Positions 44,607 through 54,239 of a DNA stretch of 64,000 nucleotides are shown here, piece by piece. The stretch is taken from the NCBI RefSeq assembly GCF_022179405.1, contig NZ_BPQT01000008.1, positions 26,773-90,772 on the forward strand, read 5' to 3'. The stretch comes from Methylobacterium marchantiae (GTDB lineage: Bacteria > Pseudomonadota > Alphaproteobacteria > Rhizobiales > Beijerinckiaceae). Position 1 is the stretch's first letter. Each line of letters begins with the position of its first letter. Under the pieces are notes generated by a model, which worked only from the letters and a program-made list of their open reading frames with translations, did not search any database and was not told the DNA's origin. Made by a program: the position numbers and the translations under genes.

Positions 44607-45827
44607 TCAGGAGAAATCCTCGGTGACGATCCGCGCCCAGGTCTCGCCTGCGAGGCCGCCGAGCAGCACATTGCCGCCGCGGATGGCGGAGAGGATGCGA
44701 GGATCGCGAGCCCAGACGATCGTCCCCATCACGTGATGATAGAAGATTCCCTTCTGGCGGATGAGACCTTTGGTGATATCCGCCGACGTTCCCCCGCGCA
44801 CGGCCACGGCACCGAGTTCTGCGGCATGGGCGATCAGCTTGCCGACGACGATTTCCTCGCGGTTCGGCAAGGCCAGGATCTGGAGTGCGAAGGCGACCCC
44901 GTCGGGGCGCGCGTAGAGCAGGTAGAGACCGATGCGGCGGTTCACGCGATCCACCACTTCGCAGATCCGCAAGGGTCCGTACTTCGTCTGCAGTTCCGCC
45001 TGCTCCACGAACCAGGCGAGATCGGCCCAGGCGGGTTTCACATCATAGGGTTCGAGGAACGGCTTGGCCGCCTCGGCGAATTCGCGCGCGGACAGGGGCC
45101 GCGACCGGACGCCGTCGAGCGTCTTCCCAAGCGGCACGTCCGGTCTGGCAACGCGGCGATAGAGAGCATCCACGGCACGGCAGATCGGGACGAGAGGTGC
45201 GGCGAGGCGCGGGACACGCTTGGCGAGGAAGTAGGCGCCCGTTCCCGCCGGACGGACGATCTTCACCCATTCGAGACTCTGCATCGGCAGGGTCGCGAAG
45301 CGGGTGGCGCGGGCGATATCGAGGGACGTCCGGTTGGCGGTGTCGGTGAAGAGGAGGTCGAAATCGCGGGCGGTGACGCCCCGGACGAGGCTGACGCCGA
45401 TGCCGGGGTTGTTGTCGGGATCGGCGGCCATGTACGCACTGAGGATGCCGGCGCGCAGAGTCCGCTCCCCGACGACCATGGTCATGGCGATGACGCCCAT
45501 GAACCCGTCCAACGCCCCATTCCGGTCCAGGTGGACGATGGAACCCGTACCTTCGGTATAGGCCGGCGAATCGAAATACGTCGCCTCCAGGCAGGCGGCG
45601 AGCTTGCCCGCCTGATAACTCCTGCCCAGGCGAAAGGTCTGCGAGAACAGGCGGCAGACTTGCGGAATGTCGCTCCTCTCGAAGGCCCGGATCGAGCCGC
45701 GCGAAGACGAAGCAGCGAGATCTTGATTGTCAGCGGGAAGTTGAGCTTGGTCTGCCGGGTTCTGCTCCAGGACAGTTTGGTTCATGCTGGCACGATCCGC
45801 TGGCGCTTGGTCTAGAACCATACTCAT
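44607..45827 (-). CDS. GNAT-like protein of unknown function
   Basis: This 406-residue protein has an N-terminal region of about 45 Gln/Asp/Ala-rich residues, then SIRAFERSDIPQVCRLFSQTF and LDGFMGVIAMTMVVGERTLRAGILSAYMADP-like strands, which look like the acetyl-CoA fold of GNAT acyltransferases. A second half with EWVKIVRPAG and GLYLLYARPDGVAFALQIL could be another such domain. Similar proteins occur near polysaccharide genes in alphaproteobacteria. The start is uncertain (three ATG codons in the first 15). It faces the redoxin gene with a 24 bp gap. Confidence 0.6.
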   Translation of the reverse strand: MSMVLDQAPADRASMNQTVLEQNPADQAQLPADNQDLAASSSRGSIRAFERSDIPQVCRLFSQTFRLGRSYQAGKLAACLEATYFDSPAYTEGTGSIVHLDRNGALDGFMGVIAMTMVVGERTLRAGILSAYMAADPDNNPGIGVSLVRGVTARDFDLLFTDTANRTSLDIARATRFATLPMQSLEWVKIVRPAGTGAYFLAKRVPRLAAPLVPICRAVDALYRRVARPDVPLGKTLDGVRSRPLSAREFAEAAKPFLEPYDVKPAWADLAWFVEQAELQTKYGPLRICEVVDRVNRRIGLYLLYARPDGVAFALQILALPNREEIVVGKLIAHAAELGAVAVRGGTSADITKGLIRQKGIFYHHVMGTIVWARDPRILSAIRGGNVLLGGLAGETWARIVTEDFS

Positions 45828-45846
45828 TCGGCCGAGAGATTAGCAA

Positions 45847-45878
45847 TTCGACAAGGCGGCACTTCGACAAGGCAGCAC
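45847..45878. repeat. 16 bp tandem repeat, two copies
   Basis: TTCGACAAGGCGGCAC is followed at once by the same word with one change. It lies just upstream of the GNAT-like gene, in the divergent gap before the MFS gene, where a doubled site could bind a regulator or have arisen by slippage. Confidence 0.8.
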
Positions 45879-45975
45879 TTCGCATGCGGCATAGCTGGGG
45901 CATCGCCGTCACCTCCCTCGGCCTCGTAGAGACGATGCGGAGCAGCTCTCCCTCGACGTCTTCGGCCAAGTCATC

Positions 45976-47208
45976 ATGACAGCACCCACCGCGCCGCGCT
46001 GGTCGGTCTTCCGCAACGGCGATTTCCGTCTCTACGGCGGCGCGCGCTTTCTCACCGGCCTCGCCTACCAGATGCAGGCCGTGGCGGTGGGGTGGTTCGT
46101 CTACGACCTGACCCGCTCCGCGCTGGCGCTCGGCCTCGTCGGTCTCGCGAGCTTCCTGCCGGCGATGCTCTCGGCCTTGATCACGGGGCACGTGGCCGAC
46201 ACCTACGACCGGCGCCTCGTCACCGCGATCGCCTACGCGATCCTGGCCGCCGCCGATCTCGGCCTCCTCGGCTTCGCCCTGTTCGGCACCGGAGCGATCT
46301 GGCCGATCTACGCCCTCGTGGTGGTCATCGGCACGTCGCGCGCCTTCGCCAATCCCGCCCTGCAGGCACTGCTCCCGACCCTGGTCCCGCGCGACCTGTT
46401 CGGATCGGCCATCGCCTGGAACGCCTCGCTCTGGCAGACCGCCTCGATCATCGGGCCGGCGGCGGGCGGCCTCCTCTACGTGCTGGGCCCTGCCGTGGTG
46501 TTCGGGGCGGCCGCGGCGAGCTTCGCCCTGGCGAGCGCCCTCGTCGCCGCGATCCGCTTCCGACCCGACCCCGTGACCGAGCGGCCTCCCGTCACCTGGG
46601 CCACCCTCTCGGCCGGCCTGTCCTACATCCGCTCGCAGCCGGTGGTGCTCGGCGCCATCAGTCTCGATCTCGTGGCCGTGCTGCTGGGGGGCGCCACCGC
46701 CCTGCTGCCGATCTTCGCCGCCGAGATCCTCCATGTCGGCCCGTTCGGGCTCGGGGCGCTGAGGAGCATGCCCGCGGCCGGGGCGGTCATCACCGCCATC
46801 GCCCTCGCCTACCGGCCGCTCGAACGCCATGCCGGTGCCCGGATGCTCCAGGCGGTGGCCGTCTTCGGCCTCGCGATCACGGTGTTCGGTCTCTCCACCT
46901 CGCTGACGTTGTCCATGGCCTGCCTCTTCGTCACCGGGGCGGCGGACATGATCAGCGTCTACGTGCGCCAGACCTTCGTGCAGGGCGAGACGCCGGATGC
47001 CATGCGCGGGCGGGTCTCGGCGGTGAACACGGTCTTCATCGGCGCCTCCAACGAGCTCGGCGAGTTCGAATCCGGCACGCTCGCCGCCCTCGTCGGCGCG
47101 GTGCCCGCCGTCGTGGCCGGCGGCCTCGCCACCATCCTCGTCGCGTTGCTGTGGGGCCGGCTGTTCCCGGCGCTCAAGGCGCGAGACCGGCTGCTGCCGG
47201 CCGAGTGA
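45976..47208 (+). CDS. MFS transporter (EntS/MFS_3-like)
   Basis: This 410-residue inner-membrane transporter has 12 predicted helices. It has the MFS_3 pattern: short N-terminal FRNGDFRLYGGARFLTGLAYQMQAVAVGWFVYDLT, the loop GHVADTYDRRLV between helices 2 and 3, and ETPDAMRGRVSAVNTVF between helices 10 and 11. This group includes exporters of siderophores and drugs. The direction and substrate are unknown. Its gene is 149 bp from the divergent GNAT-like gene and precedes the nucleotidyltransferase. Confidence 0.87.
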   Translation: MTAPTAPRWSVFRNGDFRLYGGARFLTGLAYQMQAVAVGWFVYDLTRSALALGLVGLASFLPAMLSALITGHVADTYDRRLVTAIAYAILAAADLGLLGFALFGTGAIWPIYALVVVIGTSRAFANPALQALLPTLVPRDLFGSAIAWNASLWQTASIIGPAAGGLLYVLGPAVVFGAAAASFALASALVAAIRFRPDPVTERPPVTWATLSAGLSYIRSQPVVLGAISLDLVAVLLGGATALLPIFAAEILHVGPFGLGALRSMPAAGAVITAIALAYRPLERHAGARMLQAVAVFGLAITVFGLSTSLTLSMACLFVTGAADMISVYVRQTFVQGETPDAMRGRVSAVNTVFIGASNELGEFESGTLAALVGAVPAVVAGGLATILVALLWGRLFPALKARDRLLPAE

Positions 47209-47239
47209 GGCCAAGACGACATGACACGGACCGAGAGCG

Positions 47240-47361
47240 ATTATCCCTTTCCGTGCGAATCCTCGTCGCAGAATGGATAAATGCAGTCGAACCAATGGCT
47301 TCTCCGGTGCCATCGGCGCATTATCCCTCCGATGATCGAAATCGGGCGCTTGAGGGATAAT
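47240..47361. promoter_or_regulatory. Repeated ATTATCCCT motifs before the nucleotidyltransferase gene
   Basis: ATTATCCCT occurs at 47240-47248 and again within ATTATCCCTC at 47320-47329. The latter has a perfect 10 bp inverted partner, GAGGGATAAT, at 47352-47361. The right arm contains the GAGGG ribosome site of the gene starting at 47365, so the inverted pair could be an operator or could hide the ribosome site in RNA. Confidence 0.6.
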
Positions 47362-47364
47362 CTC

Positions 47365-48423
47365 ATGCTCTTCAGCGATTTAAGTGGGGATCAAGCACGA
47401 CAGACGATCGATGCCGAGCAAGTCTTTTCCGGCTACGCCATGGCGCAGGGCGAGCTGGACCGGCGATTCTCGGGCTCGATGTCGTGGAAGACGGTGGGCG
47501 GTCGGGACTATCTCTACCGCAAGCGGCGCGACGCATGGAAATCCCTGGGGCCACGCGGAGCGGAGACGGAGGCGATCGCCCTCCAGTTTCACGCGGGCCG
47601 TACGAGGCTCCAGGAGAGGATGGCCGGTCTTGCCACGCGCCTCGACACCATGGCCCCGGTCAACCGCGCCCTCAACCTCGGGCGTCTGCCCCTCATCGCA
47701 GCGCGCATCCTGCGTGCCTTGGGGCGGGCTAACCTGATCGGCTCGGGCATCGAGGTGGTGGGGACGAACGCCCTGTTCGTCTACGAGCGGCTTGCCGGCG
47801 TCCAGATCGCCGGAGCCCACCTCGCCACCGCCGATGTCGACCTGCTGTTCGACGCACGCCGCTCCCTCCGGTTGATGGCCCCGGAGGTGTCGCTCACGGG
47901 CGTGGCGGGGCTCCTGCGCAAAGTCGACCATTCCTTCGAAGTCATGGGACAGGGCGGTTTCCGCGCCATCAACCGTGACGGCTACATGGTCGACCTGATC
48001 ACGCCAGCCGCGAAGGACCGCATGGCCAAGCGGGGACGGAGCCGGATCGGCGCGGAAGCGAAGGATCTGGAAGCCGTCGAGATCGAGGGGCTGGCCTGGC
48101 TCGTGAACAGCCCCAAGGCGACGGCCACCATCATCGATGCTCGCGGATATCCCCTCGCCATGGTCGTCCCAGATCCGCGCGCCTTCGCCCTGCACAAACT
48201 CTGGCTCGCAGGACGCCAGGACCGTGACCCGCTCAAGCGCGAACGCGACCGGGCTCAAGCCGGGCTCGTCGCCTCCCTCGTGACGAACCGCCTGCCACAT
48301 CTGCGCTTCGACGATCCGGCTCTGGCCGCGCTGCCGCGCGCCCTGCGCGAGCAGGCGGCATCTCTGACCGAGGCGAGACGGGACGCGGCATCCGGTCCGG
48401 CTCGCCTCGAGCCCGACTGGTAG
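47365..48423 (+). CDS. GSU2403-type nucleotidyltransferase-fold protein
   Basis: This 352-residue protein, from ATG 47365 eight bases after GAGGG, has the nucleotidyltransferase core EVVGTNALFVYERLAG followed by TADVDLLFD. The G-T-N (133-135) and D-x-D (157-159) positions are the nucleotide and metal-binding residues. LVDLITP and LAWLVNSPKA follow, as in AbiEii-like proteins of the GSU2403 type. The target is unknown; relatives include toxins and tRNA-modifying enzymes. No AbiEi-like antitoxin lies next to it. It is convergent with tolB with a three-base gap. A longer start at 47281 is possible but lacks a ribosome site. Confidence 0.78.
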   Translation: MLFSDLSGDQARQTIDAEQVFSGYAMAQGELDRRFSGSMSWKTVGGRDYLYRKRRDAWKSLGPRGAETEAIALQFHAGRTRLQERMAGLATRLDTMAPVNRALNLGRLPLIAARILRALGRANLIGSGIEVVGTNALFVYERLAGVQIAGAHLATADVDLLFDARRSLRLMAPEVSLTGVAGLLRKVDHSFEVMGQGGFRAINRDGYMVDLITPAAKDRMAKRGRSRIGAEAKDLEAVEIEGLAWLVNSPKATATIIDARGYPLAMVVPDPRAFALHKLWLAGRQDRDPLKRERDRAQAGLVASLVTNRLPHLRFDDPALAALPRALREQAASLTEARRDAASGPARLEPDW

Positions 48424-48426
48424 CCC

Positions 48427-49758
48427 CTACTTCCCCGCCAGCAGCGGCGACCAGGTCGGGTCGGACGCGTAGGACGGGGTCGGCACCGGCTGTTCCACCT
48501 TGCCGGTGATATCGACCATGTAGAGCTTGCCGCCGCCCTGGCCGCCGGGATCGCGGAAGAACAGCACGTACTGGCCGTTGGGCGCGAAGGTCGGCCCCTC
48601 GTTGTGGAAGCCTTCCGTGAGCACGCGCTCGCCCGAGCCGTCCGGCTTCATCACGCAGATGGCGAAGCCCCCCTTGCGCTGGCGGGTGAAGGCGATGAGA
48701 TCGCCCTTGGGCGACCAGGCCGGCTGCGAGGCCGAGCCCTCGCCGAAGGAGATGCGGGTCGGGTTCGAGCCGTCGGCGCCCATGACGTAGACCTGCTGCG
48801 AGCCGCCGCGATCGGATTCGAAGACGATCTTGCTGCCGTCCGGCGAGTAGGTCGGCGAGGTGTCGATGGCGTTGCCGTTGGTGATCGGCGTCTGCGCCTT
48901 CGAGCCGAGATCCATCTTCACGATATCGGCGTTGCCGCCCTGCTGCACGCTCATCACGAGATGGTGGCCATCGGGCGAGAAGCGCGGGCTGGTGCTCATC
49001 GAATCCATCCGGCCCACCGCCTGCCGCGCGCCGGTCTCGAGGTTGATCACCTGGATGCGCGGCTGCTGGCCGGTGGCCTGGGTCATGAACGCGATGTCCT
49101 GCGTGGCCGGCGAGTAGCGCGGCGCCACCACGGCGGATTCGCCGCCCGTGAGGGCGCGGACATTGGCGCCGTCCTGATCCATCACCATCAGGCGCTTGCG
49201 GCGGTTCTCCTTGGAGCCGGATTCATCGACGAAGGCGATGCGGCTGTCGAACCAGCCGCCGAGCCCGGTGATCTTGGTGTAGACCACGTCCGAGATCAGG
49301 TGCCCGGTGCGGCGGGCATTGGCGAGGTCGGCGCCGTATTGCTGGCCGGCGAGCTGCTGGCCGGAGGTGACGTCCCAGAGCCGGAACTCGACCTTGAGCT
49401 TGCCGGACGGGTCGCGGCTCACCCGGCCGGTGATGAGCGCCTGCGCGCCGGCGGTGCGCCACTTGTCGAAGCCGGGCACCGAATCGAAGCCCGGATTCTC
49501 CGGAAACTTCCCCTTCTCCAGCGGCACGAAATAGCCCGACCGGCGCAGGTTGTTCGTCACCACGCTCGACACCAGCAGGCCGAGGCTCGGATCGCCGGAG
49601 AAATCGGCCACGGCGATCGGCATCGGCTGGAACGAGCCGCCGCCGATCCGCAGGTTCAGCTGAGCCTGGGCGGGTGCCGCGAAGGCGAGCACGAGGGCGA
49701 GAATCGCGAGGAGGGACGCCAGGGGCGAGGCGAGCCGCCGGGTGAGACTGTCGGTCAT
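48427..49758 (-). CDS. tolB: Tol-Pal system beta-propeller protein TolB
   Basis: This periplasmic protein of the Tol-Pal system keeps the outer membrane attached during division. The 443-residue protein has a signal peptide (cleavage after AAPAQAQ), an N-terminal domain with GSFQPMPIAVADF and a six-bladed propeller with repeated SPDG-x5-S units (for example SPTYSPDGSKIVFESDRGG). The start at ATG 49758 is favoured. It is last in the tol group here; pal, which usually follows, is not present in the window. Confidence 0.95.
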   Translation of the reverse strand: MTDSLTRRLASPLASLLAILALVLAFAAPAQAQLNLRIGGGSFQPMPIAVADFSGDPSLGLLVSSVVTNNLRRSGYFVPLEKGKFPENPGFDSVPGFDKWRTAGAQALITGRVSRDPSGKLKVEFRLWDVTSGQQLAGQQYGADLANARRTGHLISDVVYTKITGLGGWFDSRIAFVDESGSKENRRKRLMVMDQDGANVRALTGGESAVVAPRYSPATQDIAFMTQATGQQPRIQVINLETGARQAVGRMDSMSTSPRFSPDGHHLVMSVQQGGNADIVKMDLGSKAQTPITNGNAIDTSPTYSPDGSKIVFESDRGGSQQVYVMGADGSNPTRISFGEGSASQPAWSPKGDLIAFTRQRKGGFAICVMKPDGSGERVLTEGFHNEGPTFAPNGQYVLFFRDPGGQGGGKLYMVDITGKVEQPVPTPSYASDPTWSPLLAGK

Positions 49759-49818
49759 GAAGAGATTCCGAAAACCTTGAGCAGGGATTCTGGGTACGTC
49801 GGCCCGTCCAATCCTCGC

Positions 49819-49932
49819 CCTCATCCTGAGGTGCCCGCGTCAGCGGGCCTCGAAGGAGGCTTCCAGACAGCACGAGAGCCCTGGAAGCCTCCTTCGAGGC
49901 CTTCGCTCACGCTTCGGCACCTCAGGATGAGG
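49819..49932. repeat. Palindromic intergenic repeat, copy B
   Basis: This is a nearly perfect 114 bp palindrome between tolA and tolB. Outer 16 bp arms CCTCATCCTGAGGTGC and GCACCTCAGGATGAGG are exact. Inside them a 21 bp inverted repeat begins GGCCTCGAAGGAGGCTTCCA and ends CTCCTTCGAGGCC around a short loop. It is the same family as copy A. Within the tol transcript it should fold into a very stable RNA stem. Confidence 0.93.
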
Positions 49933-49975
49933 AAGAGGGATTGGACGAAGCCGAAGGAAGGATCACCGACCTGTA

Positions 49976-51355
49976 TCACACCCGCGAGAACTCGAATTCC
50001 GCGTTGATCGCCTTCCAGTCGTCATAATACGGCGCGAACTGGGGCGGGATCTTGTAGGGCGCGCAGCGCTTCACCGCCCGCAGGGCGGCCTCGGCGAGGG
50101 AGCGATCCACGGCATTGGCGCCGCCGCGCATGATCCGCGGCTCGGTGCTCAGCGCGCCGTTGGCCGAGAGGCGGATGTCGAGCATCGGCAGCACCACGCC
50201 CTGCGACGCGCCCGGGGGCGCCGAGTAGCAGCGCTCGATCTGCTGGGTCAGCATCCCGATCAGCGAATCGCGCATGGAGGGCGACAGGCGCTGCGAGGTG
50301 CCGCTGGCGGCTCCCAGGGACGCCGTGCGCTGGATGTCGTGGCCGGTGGCGCCGGTGGATTGCGAAGGCGCCTTCGAGGCGAGCAGCTGCTTGATGTCGC
50401 CGGAGCTGAACTTGTCGGCGAGCTCGGCCTGTTTCCTGGCCTTGGCCTCCGCATCGGCCTTGGCGCGCGCATCCGCCATCGCCTTGGCTTTGGCCTTCGC
50501 GGCGGCATCCGCCTTGGCCTTCGCCTCAGCCTGGGCCTGGGCTTGGGCCTTGGCATCCGCGGCGGCCTTGGCTTCGGCGATCGCCTCCTGACGCTCGGCC
50601 TCCGCCTTCGCCTTCGCTTCGGCCCTGGCTTCCGCTTCCGCCTCGGCCTTCTCCGCCTTGGCGAGCGCTTCGGCCTTGGCCTTCGCGTCGGCCTTCGCCT
50701 TGGCCTCGGCCTGAGCCTTGGCTTCCGCCAGAGCCTTGGCCTTCTCGGCCTTGGCGGCGTCCGCCTTGGCGATGGCCTCGGCCTCCTGGCGCTCGATGAG
50801 TTCGGCGAGCTTCTCGCGTTTCTCGGCCTCGACCTTGGCGGCCTTCACCGCCTCGGCCTTGGCTTCCGCCTTCGCCGCTTCAGCCTTGGCGGCAACCTTC
50901 GCCTCGGCCTTGGCGGCTTCGGCCTTCGCGGCCTCCTTGGCTTCCTTCGCCGCCTCGGCCTTGGCCGCTGCGGCCGCGGCGGCGGCGGCTTCCTTCTCGA
51001 TGTCGGGTTCGGCCATGCGCAGGGGCATTTCCTCGGCGCTGGCGACCTTCATGTCGGCCGGGCGCTTGGGCGGCGCGGGGGCATCGACCTTGGAATTCTC
51101 GGGCTCGCGCTCCTCGAACTTCTCGGAGACCTTGTCCGCCCGGGGCTTGGCGTCGGGCAGGGGCTTCTCGGCGTTCTTCTCGCCCTTGGTCAGTTCGGAG
51201 AATTGCTGCTCGGTCATCACCTCGACCGGCACGCCCTCCTGGGCGTCGGGCAGGGCGGGCGCCGCGACGGACATCAGTGCCACGGTGAGTACCGCGACAT
51301 GAACGCCGCTGGAGATCCAGACGCCCGGCTCACGGAATTTGGCGGGAAGCTTCAC
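49976..51355 (-). CDS. tolA: Tol-Pal system protein TolA
   Basis: TolA is an inner-membrane rod that transmits TolQR energy to the outer membrane. The 459-residue protein has an N-terminal anchor (GVWISSGVHVAVLTVALMSVAAPAL), a very long Ala/Lys/Glu helix with dozens of AKAEA-like heptads (about residues 115-330), and a C-terminal TonB-like domain with LIGMLTQQIERCYSAPPGA. The DNA of the helix looks repetitive for that reason. It follows tolR by 14 bp. Confidence 0.93.
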   Translation of the reverse strand: MKLPAKFREPGVWISSGVHVAVLTVALMSVAAPALPDAQEGVPVEVMTEQQFSELTKGEKNAEKPLPDAKPRADKVSEKFEEREPENSKVDAPAPPKRPADMKVASAEEMPLRMAEPDIEKEAAAAAAAAAKAEAAKEAKEAAKAEAAKAEAKVAAKAEAAKAEAKAEAVKAAKVEAEKREKLAELIERQEAEAIAKADAAKAEKAKALAEAKAQAEAKAKADAKAKAEALAKAEKAEAEAEARAEAKAKAEAERQEAIAEAKAAADAKAQAQAQAEAKAKADAAAKAKAKAMADARAKADAEAKARKQAELADKFSSGDIKQLLASKAPSQSTGATGHDIQRTASLGAASGTSQRLSPSMRDSLIGMLTQQIERCYSAPPGASQGVVLPMLDIRLSANGALSTEPRIMRGGANAVDRSLAEAALRAVKRCAPYKIPPQFAPYYDDWKAINAEFEFSRV

Positions 51356-51369
51356 GGTGGCGGCGCCCG

Positions 51370-51813
51370 CTATTTCTGGTCCGGCTCGGTGACGAGGGCG
51401 ACCTTCTTGAAGCCGCCTCCGGTCACGATCGCCATCACCTGGGCCACGCGGCCGTAATCGACCCTCTTGTCGCCGCGCACGAAGACCCGCTCCTCGAAGC
51501 CGGATTTCGAGGTGTCCATCAGCTTGGGCACGATGGTGTCGTCGGTCAGTTCGGCCTCGCCGAGAAAGACCTGGCCGCTCTGGCGGATCGACAGGGTCAC
51601 CGGCGTGGAATCGGAGTTGAGCGGGCTCGCCTTGGATTGCGGCAGGTCGAGGGGGACGCCCACCGTCATCATCGGGGCGGCCACCATGAACACGATCAGC
51701 AGCACGAGCACGACGTCGATGAACGGCGTCATGTTGATCTCGTTGATGGCGCCGCCGCGCCGTGCGCGACGCCGCCTGCTGCCACCCTGCGCCGCTCCGT
51801 GGGCCATGCCCAT
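51370..51813 (-). CDS. tolR: Tol-Pal system protein TolR
   Basis: This ExbD-family proton-channel partner of TolQ has 147 residues. A basic N-terminus precedes the single membrane segment NMTPFIDVVLVLLIVFMVAAPMM with its essential aspartate, then the periplasmic domain with PVTLSIRQSGQVFLGEAEL and VFVRGDKRVDYGRVAQVM. It is 31 bp after tolQ and 14 bp before tolA. Confidence 0.95.
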   Translation of the reverse strand: MGMAHGAAQGGSRRRRARRGGAINEINMTPFIDVVLVLLIVFMVAAPMMTVGVPLDLPQSKASPLNSDSTPVTLSIRQSGQVFLGEAELTDDTIVPKLMDTSKSGFEERVFVRGDKRVDYGRVAQVMAIVTGGGFKKVALVTEPDQK

Positions 51814-51844
51814 GATCGTGCCTCGATGCGTTGAAGGTCGGGGA

Positions 51845-52561
<717 letters not shown>

Positions 52562-52892
52562 GGCACCACGATCCTCGAAAAACCCAGTGCTGGGCGACCG
52601 CAGAGGCGGAGATCCGGCCTTCGCGCTCCAACCGGAACCTTGAGTGATTTCAATGCTCAATGGTCCGCGAATCTGTCGAAAGTAAGGGCTGCTTTGTGCA
52701 GCGCACCCCCGACCTCGTCCGCAGCAGTTAAGCATCCGGCAAGGTTAACATTCCCTTGCGGTCGATCCGCTCCGCGCGATCCCGGTCGCTGCCGCAGCCG
52801 CAACACCGAACGCGGGCTCGATTGCAGACGAGATGATCTATATTTCAACAGTTGTATCTTTAATCGTTGTTTAAACAATATAGACTAATAAA
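52562..52892. other. AT-richer gap between tolQ and the chemoreceptor
   Basis: The 331 bp hold the tolQ promoter (leftward) and that of the receptor gene (rightward). Inverted repeats seen are GCAAGG/CCTTGC (52739-52759), TTGAG/CTCAA (52640-52660) and the 12 bp palindrome TTGTTTAAACAA (52867-52878). The last 60 bp are strikingly AT-rich for this genome. No gene or RNA was recognised. Confidence 0.5.
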
Positions 52893-54191
52893 ATGATTGC
52901 CACCTCCGCACAGATTAGTCATCTGCGCCAGAATCATGGTATAGATCTGATGAGTATTTTCAATCGCCGCAATAGAAAGCCAGTCTCGACTGCACCGGCA
53001 GTTCCGGCGACCGACTTCGAGGCCGTCCTCGATGCACTTCCCGTCAACGTTCTGGTGCTGGATCCGGTCAGCGCGGAAATCACCTTCGCGAACCGGCGCA
53101 GCGTCGAAACGCTTCACTCGCTGAAGGAACATCTTCCGCATGGGGTCGACCCCAATCGCATGGTCGGCAGTTCCATGGACGTCTTCCACAAGAACCCGAA
53201 GCACCAGCGCGGCATCGTCTCCGATCCCTCGCGCCTGCCGTGGCGAACGAAGATCCGTCTCGGTCCCAAGACCCTGGATCTCCACGTCTCCGCCGTCCAC
53301 GCGACCGATGGAGCCTACCTCGCTGCCGTCCTGTCCTGGGCGGATGTGACCCCCCTGGCGGATGCCATCACGTCCTTCGATCAGTCGGTGCAGACCTCCC
53401 TCGGCAGGGCCGCCGCGGCGACGACGACCGTGCGCGGGGCCGCCGACCATGTCCTCGGCAAGACCAGCGAGACCTCGCAGGCCGCCGAAATCGCCTCCAC
53501 CGGAGCGAGCGGCACATCCGCCAATGTCGAGGCCGTCGCCGCCGCCGTGGAGGAGCTGAATGCCGCCAACTCTGAAATCAACCAGCAGATGAGCCGGTCC
53601 CGGTCGGTCACGGCGACGGCCGTCGACGAGGTCCGGCATGCCGTCGCCAGCGTCCAGGCCCTGCGGGAGAATTCGCAGCATATCGGGCGGGTGGTCGGAA
53701 TGATCGGCAAGATCGCCAGCCAGACCAATCTGCTGGCGCTGAACGCGACGATCGAGGCCGCCCGCGCGGGCGTGGCCGGCCGCGGCTTCGCCGTCGTCGC
53801 CACCGAGGTCAAGGCACTGGCCGATCAGACCTCGCGGGCGACCGACGAAGTCTCGCAGCAGATCACGCAGATCCAGGCGGCGACCACCGAGACGGTGACG
53901 ATGATCGAACGGATCGCAGGGACCATCGCCCGCATCGACGAGAGCGCCGTCACGGTGGCTGCGGCGATCGAGGAACAGACGGCGACCACGGCCGAGATCA
54001 GCCGCAGCATCAACACGGCGTCGTCGCAGACGGGACGGGTGAACGAGAGCGTCGCGGCGGTGGCGGCCAGTGCCGACAGCTCGGCCAGTTCGGCGCAGAG
54101 CGTTCTCGGCGCCACCTCGGAGCTCGATCAGCAGATCGAGGAACTGACGAAGGCCGTCACGATCTTCCTGGGCGAGGTCCGCAGAATCTGA
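52893..54191 (+). CDS. Soluble PAS-containing methyl-accepting chemotaxis protein
   Basis: This 432-residue receptor has no membrane helix. A PAS-like domain occupies roughly residues 40-150 ([33 protein letters not shown]), and the signalling domain covers about 180-430 with the hairpin tip [23 protein letters not shown] and [19 protein letters not shown]. It should sense an internal cue, perhaps redox or energy state, and control CheA. The start is uncertain between ATG 52893 and ATG 52950; neither has a clear ribosome site. It lies between ybgC and tolQ on the opposite strand. Confidence 0.88.
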   Translation: MIATSAQISHLRQNHGIDLMSIFNRRNRKPVSTAPAVPATDFEAVLDALPVNVLVLDPVSAEITFANRRSVETLHSLKEHLPHGVDPNRMVGSSMDVFHKNPKHQRGIVSDPSRLPWRTKIRLGPKTLDLHVSAVHATDGAYLAAVLSWADVTPLADAITSFDQSVQTSLGRAAAATTTVRGAADHVLGKTSETSQAAEIASTGASGTSANVEAVAAAVEELNAANSEINQQMSRSRSVTATAVDEVRHAVASVQALRENSQHIGRVVGMIGKIASQTNLLALNATIEAARAGVAGRGFAVVATEVKALADQTSRATDEVSQQITQIQAATTETVTMIERIAGTIARIDESAVTVAAAIEEQTATTAEISRSINTASSQTGRVNESVAAVAASADSSASSAQSVLGATSELDQQIEELTKAVTIFLGEVRRI

Positions 54192-54239
54192 GGGTCGGGA
54201 GCCGGGTCGGCCCGGCCTGCGGTGTGTCGGACTGGCCTT

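Noticed and set aside
50400-51020. Dense short repeats suggesting a CRISPR-like or satellite array
   Set aside because: These are codons for the Ala/Lys/Glu helix of TolA, in frame and without constant spacers.
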